The notes under the pieces were generated by a model. That model was not told where the DNA came from. It worked only from the letters and a program-made list of their open reading frames with translations, and searched no databases. From Paraburkholderia hayleyella (GTDB lineage: Bacteria; Pseudomonadota; Gammaproteobacteria; Burkholderiales; Burkholderiaceae), in NCBI RefSeq assembly GCF_009455685.1, contig NZ_QPES01000002.1, forward strand, positions 372,001-436,000: a DNA stretch of 64,000 bases. Reading direction: 5' to 3'. Positions within the stretch are counted from its first letter, which is position 1, and every line of letters begins with the position of its first letter. Position numbers and translations under genes: made by a program. This document shows positions 26,999 to 34,704 of this stretch, piece by piece.

Positions 26999-28186
26999 TC
27001 AGGAGCCTGGCGGCAGCGCACGTTCCAGCACCCGGATACGCGACAGCAACTCGTCACGGTCGATATAACACCCTTGCAAATGCCGCGCACCCAATTGAGG
27101 ATCGAATTCGGTCCGGGCGTGAAGCACACGCCGGTTATCGAAGGCCCACATTTCGCCCGCCGCGAGCCGGTGTCGAACACGAAAACGTTCATCACGGGCT
27201 AATTCGATAAAGCGCCGGTATGCCTCGTAAATGGCGGGCATGCTAGCCAGTGGCGCGTCGATCGGGCCGCGCAGGAAGTTGGCGTGACGCACTTCAATCA
27301 CTTCGCCACGGCCATCGAGCGCGATGATCGGCGCCGATGCACGATAATCGCTTGTCGCACTTTTGTTCCAGAACTCGAACGCCGTAGAGGACAGCGTGGC
27401 AAATGCATCAGGCTCGTGCTCACGTAAATGTGTCGCCAACGCAAAACCATCAATAAAGATGCTGTCTCCACCGGGGGCATCATTGACGAGGCAATGTAAA
27501 AACTGCAAACCGGGTTGCAACTCACGCGTTGGCAAATCGGTATGCGGCGGCAGATTGATCGACGTATATGCGTTGCTGTCTGGCATGGGCTTTGACGCAA
27601 CGTCAAACAGCACGCCAAAATTGCTTTCGCGGATAAACGAAATGCGTCGCGCGACGGCCGCGACACTGCCAGGTTCAACGGGCACGCCACGCAATAACGT
27701 AAGCCCCGTTGCGCGAAGCGCGCTCAGCCAGGCATGTAACGCAGCGTCGTCATGTTCGACATCGCGCCAGTCAAACGTCGCCAGCGCGGCGCCATATTCA
27801 GCGGCCCAGGGATGCGCCTTGCCAGCGCGATGACGCTCGGCACGCGAGGCGTCGTCATAAGCATGAGCTCGTAGCCAGCCCGGTGTATAGACGCTTCGGT
27901 GCCCATCCGTCCACTGGACATGCAATGCCCCCGCCCCTCCTATCGACGCGGCCTGAGCGGCAAGGTCATCAGGTACATCGGCGATTTCGAATACCTGTTC
28001 GCGGGTAAGTGGGTGAACGCACTGGTTGCACGCACAGTTGTCACGCAGCCACATGAAATGAAACGGCGAGACTCGTCCGTCGCCCCAGGTAACGATGATG
28101 GCAGGCCCGGTTATCACCGCATCGGCCAGCGACACGTTGGTCGTAAAGGCGCGCCAGTCTTCGATCATCGATTCAGCGAGTTGCAT
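26999..28186 (-). CDS. Gamma-butyrobetaine dioxygenase
   Basis: A 395-aa Fe(II)/2-oxoglutarate oxygenase. The N-terminal domain has the zinc site of gamma-butyrobetaine hydroxylases (Cys51, Cys53, Cys56, probably His96). The catalytic double-stranded beta-helix has His215 and Asp217 in PPHTDLP and the distal His356 in RVLHART. It hydroxylates gamma-butyrobetaine to L-carnitine. The start at 28186 is fixed by AAGGAGA 7 bases upstream. It is the last gene of the carnitine operon, after hocS, so host-derived gamma-butyrobetaine could enter the same pathway. A seven-unit tandem repeat separates it from hocS. Confidence 0.9.
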   Translation of the reverse strand: MQLAESMIEDWRAFTTNVSLADAVITGPAIIVTWGDGRVSPFHFMWLRDNCACNQCVHPLTREQVFEIADVPDDLAAQAASIGGAGALHVQWTDGHRSVYTPGWLRAHAYDDASRAERHRAGKAHPWAAEYGAALATFDWRDVEHDDAALHAWLSALRATGLTLLRGVPVEPGSVAAVARRISFIRESNFGVLFDVASKPMPDSNAYTSINLPPHTDLPTRELQPGLQFLHCLVNDAPGGDSIFIDGFALATHLREHEPDAFATLSSTAFEFWNKSATSDYRASAPIIALDGRGEVIEVRHANFLRGPIDAPLASMPAIYEAYRRFIELARDERFRVRHRLAAGEMWAFDNRRVLHARTEFDPQLGARHLQGCYIDRDELLSRIRVLERALPPGS

Positions 28187-28233
28187 GGCCAGTCTCCTTG
28201 TTATGGATCGGGTTTTAAGCCGGGTTTGATCGG

Positions 28234-28296
28234 GGTTCAAATGGTTCAAATGGTTCAAATGGTTCAAATGGCTCAAATGGTTCAAATGGTTCAAAC
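28234..28296. repeat. Seven tandem 9-bp units (GGTTCAAAT-type)
   Basis: Seven consecutive nonamers, one with T-to-C in the third position and the last ending in C, occupy most of the gap between hocS and the dioxygenase gene. On the minus strand the units stay in frame upstream of the dioxygenase start. Confidence 0.9.
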
Positions 28297-28303
28297 GGCA
28301 GGT

Positions 28304-29293
28304 TCAAACGGTAAGAACATGCTGGAGGCCGGAACCTTGTGCATCTGCGGTTCCGCGTAGAAAAGCACAGATCCTGCTGTGCATTCGTTGCACGCCCGGG
28401 CTTGTATCGAGTGCACGCCAGCATCCATGCACTAACCCTTCGCCCAGCCATATTTCAGCGCGGCCACCTGTGGCCTGGATACGCTGAACAAAGACAACCG
28501 CGTCATCGCGCAACGGATCGTGCTGGACGCCGATTGCCAGCGTCGAGGGCAATCCGTCGAAACGGGCCGCGTCAAGCGGTGTTGTCCAGGGCGGGGCCGT
28601 GTCTTGCCAGTACAAGCGGCGAAACGCCTGAACGTCCGCCAGTGTCAAGCATGGCGCATGCGCTTCGGTATCGCGTGCAGGAGGTTGAGGTACAGCCCCG
28701 AGCATGGGATAAACCAGCGTCATACCCTGCACGCCTTCGATATTGCGCTCACGCAACTGCATCGCCACGCTGGCTGCTAGCGTGCCACCCGCGCTGTCTC
28801 CCGCCAGTTGCAATGATTTGCACCGGGGAAGCGCCAACGGCAAGTGGCCCGCGAGTGCCGCCAGCGTGATCTCGAGACAATCGTCATGGGCCGCGGGAGC
28901 CGGGTGCTCGGGAGCCAAGCGGTAATCGACTGCCACAACGCACAACCCGGTATCGGCTGCCAGGCGCGCGGTGATGAGCTGATGGCTATCGAGCGAACCA
29001 AGCACGAACCCGCCGCCATGGAAATACAGCACCGTCCCCGCTGCGCTGGACATCTCACGGCCATGGCCGTGGTTGCAATCGTGGCTGTAATACGCGCGCA
29101 AGGCGACCGTATGCCCCGCTGCCGCCGTAAACACCGCATTCCGGACCGTCACTCCCAGCGGTAATGGCGCTGTGAATGTTGCGCTAAAACGCTCGTAAAG
29201 CATCCGCTGCTGCGCCACAGGAAGCGATGCGGCATCAGCCGGGTAAAGCGCCGATGCGGATGCGACAAACGCCTCGATTTCCGGCTCTAGCAT
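28304..29293 (-). CDS. hocS: HSL-family alpha/beta hydrolase, probable short-chain acylcarnitine hydrolase
   Basis: A 329-aa hydrolase of the hormone-sensitive-lipase family. It shows the oxyanion HGGG motif (92-95), the nucleophile Ser167 in GDSAGG, an Asp in QHDPLRDDA and the His in GLVHG. In Pseudomonas aeruginosa a hydrolase of this type, HocS, lies in the carnitine operon and releases carnitine from short-chain O-acylcarnitines. The same position here (after cdhB) supports that role, though specificity is inferred. The last 15-20 residues (after FLRG) look like added tail. A TGGAAG element precedes the start. Confidence 0.82.
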   Translation of the reverse strand: MLEPEIEAFVASASALYPADAASLPVAQQRMLYERFSATFTAPLPLGVTVRNAVFTAAAGHTVALRAYYSHDCNHGHGREMSSAAGTVLYFHGGGFVLGSLDSHQLITARLAADTGLCVVAVDYRLAPEHPAPAAHDDCLEITLAALAGHLPLALPRCKSLQLAGDSAGGTLAASVAMQLRERNIEGVQGMTLVYPMLGAVPQPPARDTEAHAPCLTLADVQAFRRLYWQDTAPPWTTPLDAARFDGLPSTLAIGVQHDPLRDDAVVFVQRIQATGGRAEIWLGEGLVHGCWRALDTSPGVQRMHSRICAFLRGTADAQGSGLQHVLTV

Positions 29294-29343
29294 GGTGGAG
29301 TGGTCTTCCAGGTTCCGGCTGAATGTTGTGGTTGTGACTGTGG

Positions 29344-29940
29344 CTAAACTTTGGAGCAGTTAGCGGGGACAAAAGGACAAAAGGACAAAAGGGTGCGACG
29401 GGTGCACCCCTGTGTGTCTTGAAGATCTGTCTGGATATTGTCGGACTGGGGGGGCGGCAAGCCAATAACCCGTCCGGCATACTTCGCGGGCGGCGCGCCG
29501 GAGTGCGCCTCTGCCAATAGCAATACCCGGGCATAGACATCCGCATCAAACACCGCTGAATGCGCTGGCGTATCGTCCCTGCCGGTCGCCACATGCAACA
29601 ACATCTGCTCACCGGCGGCGACAGGCTGTTCCCGCTGATCGGCGAACATCTCCAGATAGAGATGCAAACGCTTTTGGTCGTGCGCCAGCAAACGTGTCTC
29701 GACCCTCACCTGCGCGTCTTTTTTGATTTCGTGAAGATAGTTGAGATGCGCCTCAAGAGTGTAGATCGAACGACCTCGTGCCTGACGTGTCGCGGCATCG
29801 AGCCCAAGGTGCTCGATCAGCGCATCGGTGGCGAAACTAAAGAGCAGCATGTAAAACGCATCGCGCAAGTGCCCGTTGTAATCGACCCATTCGTCCACGA
29901 CAGTGCTGTGATAGTGCAGAAATGGTGAATCAGGCCGCAT
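29344..29940 (-). CDS. cdhB: Betainyl-CoA thioesterase of carnitine catabolism
   Basis: A 198-aa hotdog-fold thioesterase. EWVDYNGHL (catalytic Asp20) and SIYTLEAHLNYLHEI are typical of the 4-hydroxybenzoyl-CoA thioesterase-like family. In carnitine degradation CdhB hydrolyses betainyl-CoA, made by CdhC, to glycine betaine. AGGAAAAG lies just before the ATG. The last 30 residues are not hotdog-like and run through a tandem GGACAAAA repeat, so the natural end was probably near residue 165 and the tail was gained by loss of the stop (inference). Confidence 0.85.
   Translation of the reverse strand: MRPDSPFLHYHSTVVDEWVDYNGHLRDAFYMLLFSFATDALIEHLGLDAATRQARGRSIYTLEAHLNYLHEIKKDAQVRVETRLLAHDQKRLHLYLEMFADQREQPVAAGEQMLLHVATGRDDTPAHSAVFDADVYARVLLLAEAHSGAPPAKYAGRVIGLPPPQSDNIQTDLQDTQGCTRRTLLSFCPFVPANCSKV
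29367..29390. repeat. Three tandem GGACAAAA units inside the end of cdhB
   Basis: Three exact 8-bp copies in a row, in the part of cdhB coding for its unusual C-terminal tail. Confidence 0.85.
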
Positions 29941-30053
29941 GACTTTTCCTGGTGAGGTTTAGAGCAATGGCTGGAGAGTCAGGGGCGTAAGACCTGAAAC
30001 CAGGAACCCGATGCATGCCAGACCACATGAAGAAAAAACACTCTTTTCAGTTT

Positions 30054-31019
30054 TTAGTCGATGGCACGCATACCGTAGCGGGCCTTGATTTGGGCAATGG
30101 CTGCCATCACGCTAGTAATGCATTCGTCCCGGTACCGTTCCAGTTCCTTGATCGAACGGGGCCCTACCTGTTCTGCCGTGCCTTCTGCAACACGGTCAAC
30201 CAGCTCGTCAGTCAGCTTTGGGGCGACGAGACGGGTCCACGGTAACTCAAGCGCCGGGCCAAACTGCTGCATAAAGTGACGCATGCCGCTCTCGCCTCCG
30301 GCGAGGGTATAAGTCAAAAATGTTCCCATGAACGACCAGCGAATGCCCGCGCCAAAACGAATCGCATCGTCAATTTCGCCTGTCGTGGCAACGCCATCGT
30401 TGACCAGATGCAGCGCTTCACGCCACAACGCTTCGAGCAAGCGATCCGCGATAAAACCTGGCACTTCTTTTCTGACGAGCAAGGGCCGCATGCCTAAATT
30501 GCGGTAGATTTGCAGCGCGGCGTCAACGGCTGCAGGCGTAGTCTGAACACCGCCCAGCACCTCGACGAGAGGAAGCAGATAAACCGGGTTAAACGGATGG
30601 CCCACCACGCATCTTTCTGGATGCAGGGCTCGCGCGTAAAAATCGCTCGGCAACAAGCCCGAGGTAGACGACGCAATAATGGCATCCGGTTTGGCCGCGT
30701 GGCTGATTTGATCGTGCAGGGCGAGCTTCAGTGTTTCGCGCTCAGGGGCGCTTTCCTGAATAAAATCCGCGTCCCTCACACAGGCCTCGATCGTCTCGAC
30801 GAATTTCAGCCGTCCTTGATCAGCACCCGGAGCCAGCCCCACCCGTTCAAGCGCGGGCCACGCATTGGCGACATTTGCCCGCAGTTGCTGCCCCGCACCG
30901 GGCGCTGGATCCCATGCAACGACATCCAGCCCATGTGCCAATGCTCTGGCAACCCAGCCGCTGCCGATCACGCCCACGCCAATTGCCGCAAATGTTTTGA
31001 GTTCGACGATGTACGTCAT
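30054..31019 (-). CDS. cdhA: L-carnitine 3-dehydrogenase
   Basis: A 321-aa NAD-dependent enzyme of the 3-hydroxyacyl-CoA dehydrogenase superfamily. The Rossmann glycine motif GVGVIGSGW spans 14-22. SSTSGLLPSDF and GHPFNPVYLLPLVEV contain the catalytic Ser/His region, and the C-terminal helical domain begins near FIADRLLEALWREAL. The lack of a hydratase half and the length match L-carnitine dehydrogenase, which makes 3-dehydrocarnitine. The start at 31019 has AGAGG upstream. It lies between cdhC and cdhB, the order seen in Pseudomonas. Confidence 0.92.
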   Translation of the reverse strand: MTYIVELKTFAAIGVGVIGSGWVARALAHGLDVVAWDPAPGAGQQLRANVANAWPALERVGLAPGADQGRLKFVETIEACVRDADFIQESAPERETLKLALHDQISHAAKPDAIIASSTSGLLPSDFYARALHPERCVVGHPFNPVYLLPLVEVLGGVQTTPAAVDAALQIYRNLGMRPLLVRKEVPGFIADRLLEALWREALHLVNDGVATTGEIDDAIRFGAGIRWSFMGTFLTYTLAGGESGMRHFMQQFGPALELPWTRLVAPKLTDELVDRVAEGTAEQVGPRSIKELERYRDECITSVMAAIAQIKARYGMRAID

Positions 31020-31126
31020 GACTGAAACCTCTGGAGAGTCGGCCAGGTCAGCCTTGAATGATTCGCCGCCAGCCAGACGAACGAACGGCAACCCGGACGG
31101 GCACTATATGAATGAAAGCACCTAAG

Positions 31127-32056
31127 CTAAGCAAAGTGTTCCAGCGAACGTTGTTCAAGCAGCCGTTCGCCTCGGGGAGGCAGGCCAAGCTTTTTGCGAC
31201 CTGCCTCTGGCGTCAACACCCGTCCTCCCAGACGCTCAATAATTTCGCAGGCACGCTGAACCAGCGTGCCGTTAGTCGCGTGAATACCCCGATCTAGCCA
31301 TAGATTGTCCTCAAGACCTACCCGGACATGCCCTCCGAGCAGCATGGCCTGCGCGACCATGGGCATTTGCATGCGGCCAATACCAAACCCAGCCCATTGC
31401 GCCCCCGGCGGCAGGCTGTCCACCATGGCTTTCATCGTGGTTGTATCGGCAGGCGCACCCCATGGAATGCCAAGACAAATCTGAAATAGCGGAGGCGCAT
31501 CCAGCAAACCTTCTTTCAGCAACTGCCGGGCAAACCACAGATGACCCGTATCGAAGATTTCCAGTTCGGGTTTGACGCCCAGCGCCTGGATGCGCCTCGC
31601 TCCAGCCCGAAGCTGGGCTGGCGTTGAGACATAGATGTAATCGCCATCACCAAAATTGAGGGTGCCGCAATCGAGCGTGCAAATTTCTGGCAGCAGCGTT
31701 TCAACGTGCGCGAGACGCGTGAGCCCGCCGACAAGATCCGTGCCCGCACCAAACCGCATGGGATTTTCACCTGAACCGATTTCGAGATCCCCACCCATGC
31801 CCGCCGTCAGATTGATGATGACGTCGGTATCGGACGAGCGAATACGGTCAACCACCTCGCGGTATAGATCGGGATCGCGGCTGCCACGGCCTGTTTGGGG
31901 ATCGCGCACATGACAATGCGCAACCGTCGCACCCGCTTTGGCGGCTTCGATGGCCGCATCGGCAATCTGTCTCGGCGTAACAGGAATAGCGGGATGTTTG
32001 CCAACCGTATCGCCCGCCCCGGTGACAGCGCAGGTCACAATCACTTCGTCATTCAT
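31127..32056 (-). CDS. cdhC: 3-dehydrocarnitine cleavage enzyme (BKACE family)
   Basis: A 309-aa beta-keto acid cleavage enzyme (formerly DUF849). The Zn-binding HCHVRD motif is at 47-52, with the conserved start IVTCAVTGA and the PVTP loop; later GIPWGA and GLEDN are also family marks. It condenses the 3-dehydrocarnitine fragment with acetyl-CoA, giving betainyl-CoA and acetoacetate. The start at 32056 has CAGGAA upstream. Position directly after caiX and before cdhA supports the dehydrocarnitine assignment over other BKACE substrates. Confidence 0.92.
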   Translation of the reverse strand: MNDEVIVTCAVTGAGDTVGKHPAIPVTPRQIADAAIEAAKAGATVAHCHVRDPQTGRGSRDPDLYREVVDRIRSSDTDVIINLTAGMGGDLEIGSGENPMRFGAGTDLVGGLTRLAHVETLLPEICTLDCGTLNFGDGDYIYVSTPAQLRAGARRIQALGVKPELEIFDTGHLWFARQLLKEGLLDAPPLFQICLGIPWGAPADTTTMKAMVDSLPPGAQWAGFGIGRMQMPMVAQAMLLGGHVRVGLEDNLWLDRGIHATNGTLVQRACEIIERLGGRVLTPEAGRKKLGLPPRGERLLEQRSLEHFA

Positions 32057-32159
32057 GTGCGTGAATTCCTGTGGTTCTGATGAGATAAGCCGGAAAAAGC
32101 CGGAAAAAGCCGGCCTGCCGGATAAATACCTGAGACGGGCCCGTTTTGAACCTGATCGC

Positions 32160-33107
32160 CTATAGCCCAAGAGAAGCCCTGACTGCGGGCAAACCCTCTC
32201 CACCATCGAAAGTCTTCACACCAGCCAGCCAGGCATCAAGCACCTGCGGGTTTTTCTTCAGATAAGCCCGTGCAGCGTCGGCTGGTTTTTGCCGCTGCAT
32301 GACCGATTGCATCAGCTGGTTTTCAAGTTGTACGGTGAAGTGCAAGTTGGCGAGCAGTTTGCCGACATTCGGACACCGGGTTTGATAGCCCGGTGAAGTC
32401 AGCGTATAAACACGCGCTTCGCCATCGTTCGGACCGAAAACGTTGTCACTGCCGCCCAGGTATTTCATGTCGATCTGGATGTTCATGGGATGCGGCTCCC
32501 AGCCGAGAAACAGCACCCATTTTTTGTCGCGGATAGCGCGCTCGACGGTTACCAGCATCCCGGCCTCGCTCGACTCAACCAGCTTGAAACTACCCAGCCC
32601 AAACTGGTTGCTCGAGATCATTTTCTGGATGGCCGCGTTGGCGCTGCTGCCCGGCTCAATGCCATAGATCTTGCCGTCCAGCTCCTTGTGGTGTTTGGCA
32701 ATATCGGCAAAGGTTCGCAACCCGGCTTGATAAACGTAGGCAGGAACCGCGAACGTGGCTTTGGCGCCAGTCAGATTGGCGGGCTCGATCAGGTCGATCG
32801 AGCCCGCTTTCAAAAATGGAGTAAGCGCCTGTTCCTGCACGGGCCACCAGTAGCCCAGGGAGACGTCGATCTGACGGCTCTTCAAGCCGGCGAACGAGAT
32901 TGGGACCGATGCGATCGTGCTGGCTGGACGGTAACCCAGAGCATCGAGAATGACCAAAGCCAGCGCCGTAGTGGATGTGATATCCGCCCAGCCGATGTCG
33001 GCAAAACGGACTGTCTGGCAGCTGGCGGGATCTTTGGCAACAGCGGGTGGCATGCATGCGGCCGTAAGCACACAAAAAACTGACACAAGCTTGACGAAAT
33101 ACTTCAT
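32160..33107 (-). CDS. caiX: Periplasmic carnitine-type substrate-binding protein (OpuAC/ProX family)
   Basis: A 315-aa binding protein with a Sec signal peptide (hydrophobic 5-17, cleavage near AVAKD). Mature-domain marks are VRFADIGWADITST, SLGYWWPVQEQ (aromatic residues typical of the quaternary-amine cage), GIEPGSSANAAI and FLGWEPHPMN. The start at 33107 follows AAGGGAA. It is the first gene of the carnitine operon, as CaiX is in Pseudomonas, where the binding protein shares a permease/ATPase encoded elsewhere. No permease or ATPase gene is present here. Carnitine as ligand is inferred from context. Confidence 0.88.
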   Translation of the reverse strand: MKYFVKLVSVFCVLTAACMPPAVAKDPASCQTVRFADIGWADITSTTALALVILDALGYRPASTIASVPISFAGLKSRQIDVSLGYWWPVQEQALTPFLKAGSIDLIEPANLTGAKATFAVPAYVYQAGLRTFADIAKHHKELDGKIYGIEPGSSANAAIQKMISSNQFGLGSFKLVESSEAGMLVTVERAIRDKKWVLFLGWEPHPMNIQIDMKYLGGSDNVFGPNDGEARVYTLTSPGYQTRCPNVGKLLANLHFTVQLENQLMQSVMQRQKPADAARAYLKKNPQVLDAWLAGVKTFDGGEGLPAVRASLGL

Positions 33108-33148
33108 TGCGTTCCCTTCGAACACGTGAGGAAAAGTGCGGCCGCATA

Positions 33149-33211
33149 CGTTACTGACGTTATCGACGTTACTGACGTTATCGACGTTACTGACGTTACT
33201 GACGTTATCGG
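33149..33211. repeat. Seven tandem 9-bp units (CGTTACTGA/CGTTATCGA)
   Basis: Seven nonamers mixing two variants (CGTTACTGA and CGTTATCGA) lie 42 bases upstream of caiX in the divergent caiX-cdhR gap. They could affect promoter spacing or regulator binding. Confidence 0.9.
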
Positions 33212-33264
33212 CCAAATCATGACTTGCCTGACTTGCCCGGGCACCCGTTCGGCATGGCTGACAG

Positions 33265-33285
33265 TGAGGCAAAGTTACCGCCTCA
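33265..33285. promoter_or_regulatory. Inverted repeat TGAGGC-N9-GCCTCA in the caiX-cdhR gap
   Basis: Exact 6-bp arms with a 9-base spacer lie in the 370-base divergent region that must contain both promoters. It is weak evidence for an operator. AraC-type regulators more often use direct repeats. Confidence 0.25.
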
Positions 33286-33477
33286 TATGTCACCGGACGC
33301 GACCACTGGCGACCCGTTCTTGCTTGCCCGCGACTACGAGGGAAAACCTCCATGCCAGGCCGCGCTGACGGCAACATGGCCCTTGGCCATGCGGCCAGCA
33401 TTCAGTTATCTATCTTGCCGCCGCTGCAAGCACTTGTTACGCTTTCCTGACCTCTTGCATCAGCCCACGCGTCCCTC

Positions 33478-34461
33478 ATGCCCCAAGACATCGCTTTTTT
33501 GCTTCTGCCAGGTTTTTCGGCTCTCGGTTTTATCTCCGCCGTTGAGCCGTTACGCGTTGCCAACCGCTTTCGTAACGATCTTTATCGCTGGCGCATCCTG
33601 AGCACGGACGGCTTGCCCGTGACCGCGAGCAACGGTTTTTCCCTGAATGCTGAACCGGCCTATGGCATGGGCGGACAAGCGGCAAAATTACTCTTCGTCA
33701 TCGCCGGGTTTAAGCCGCTAGCCTGCTACACCCGCCAGCTAGAAAACTGGTTGCGGCAACAGGACCGGGCCGGCATCACCCTCGGCGGCATTGATACAGG
33801 TAGCTTCGTGCTGGCGGAAGCGGGGCTTTTCAGCCTGACGGACAGCCTGACGCTGCACTGGGAAGCGTTATCCGCATTCCGTGAACGCTATCCCGCGTTA
33901 CAGGTCAGCCAGGAGTTGTTTGAAACCGGGCCACGGCGCATGACGTGCGCGGGGGGAACTGCGTCGATCGACATGATGCTCGACCTGATCGCACGCGATC
34001 ATGATGCAGCGCTCGCGGCCGCCATTTCAGAACAGTTCGTCATGAGCCGGATTCGCCGGCCCTCAGATCATCAACGCCTGCAGATCGCCGCGCGCTATGG
34101 CATTCACAATCCGAAGCTGATTCATGTCATTGGCATGATGGAACAGCACATGGAAGAGCCTTTGGCACCGGATGTGCTCGCGCAGCACATCGACGTGACA
34201 CGCAGACAACTGGAGCGGCTTTTTTGCGCGGCGCTCAAGGACACCCCCACGCATTTCTATCTTCAACTCCGGCTTAGCCGAGCGCGCGAGCTTTTGCAAC
34301 AGACAGACATGTCGATTACGTCGATCTGTGTGGCGTGCGGTTTCGAATCGCCGTCGCATTTCTCCCGTACCTACCGTGAGCGGTTTGGTGCAAGTCCCAG
34401 CCGGGATCGCAGTTCACATAGCCCCCATGCGGAGGGTGCGTTCATTGCAGCCGTGCGCTAA
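33478..34461 (+). CDS. cdhR: AraC/GlxA-type regulator of carnitine catabolism
   Basis: A 327-aa regulator. The N-terminal DJ-1/PfpI-like domain (about 1-180) begins with IAFLLLPGFSALGFISAVEPL and includes GGIDTGSFVLAEAGL. The C-terminal AraC domain (about 215-315) has two helix-turn-helix units with LAQHIDVTRRQLERLF and ITSICVACGFESPSHFSRTY. This architecture and the divergent position next to caiX match CdhR, which activates the carnitine operon. No convincing ribosome-binding site is seen before the ATG. Confidence 0.9.
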   Translation: MPQDIAFLLLPGFSALGFISAVEPLRVANRFRNDLYRWRILSTDGLPVTASNGFSLNAEPAYGMGGQAAKLLFVIAGFKPLACYTRQLENWLRQQDRAGITLGGIDTGSFVLAEAGLFSLTDSLTLHWEALSAFRERYPALQVSQELFETGPRRMTCAGGTASIDMMLDLIARDHDAALAAAISEQFVMSRIRRPSDHQRLQIAARYGIHNPKLIHVIGMMEQHMEEPLAPDVLAQHIDVTRRQLERLFCAALKDTPTHFYLQLRLSRARELLQQTDMSITSICVACGFESPSHFSRTYRERFGASPSRDRSSHSPHAEGAFIAAVR

Positions 34462-34525
34462 GGCTCAAGACAGGGGTTAAGGGGCAGGAAAGGGGCAGAA
34501 ACACGAGGCAACACGAGGCAAGGCG

Positions 34526-34555
34526 AAAACGGGATGCCCATGTCCGGGCGTCCCG
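34526..34555 (-). terminator. Terminator after the first trimeric autotransporter gene
   Basis: The arms CGGGATGCCC (34530-34539) and GGGCGTCCCG (34546-34555) pair with one G-T wobble, followed on the minus strand by T4. A related hairpin follows the second autotransporter at 39382-39414. Confidence 0.75.
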
Positions 34556-34704
34556 CTTGGGGGACAACCTGACAGACTCCCTGCCTGTTCAAAAATCAGA
34601 TTTTTCTTTCTGGATGCACGTCGCCAATGCAGAAAACGGTTTGTTGCGCAGATCGCCTGATCTCGTCATTCGTCTCGTCACTTCACTGCCCATGCCCCAT
34701 GCTG

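Noticed and set aside
28187..28294. N-terminal extension of the dioxygenase reading NHLNHL repeats
   Set aside because: It is the translated tandem repeat. The start at 28186 has a strong AAGGAGA site and gives the normal family length.
28234..28296. 9-bp repeats here and at 33149 considered as CRISPR
   Set aside because: Units are contiguous with no spacers and far too short, and no cas genes are present.
33108..33401. N-terminal extension of CaiX through the 9-bp repeats
   Set aside because: The ATG at 33107 has AAGGGAA upstream and begins a proper signal peptide. The extension has no such feature.
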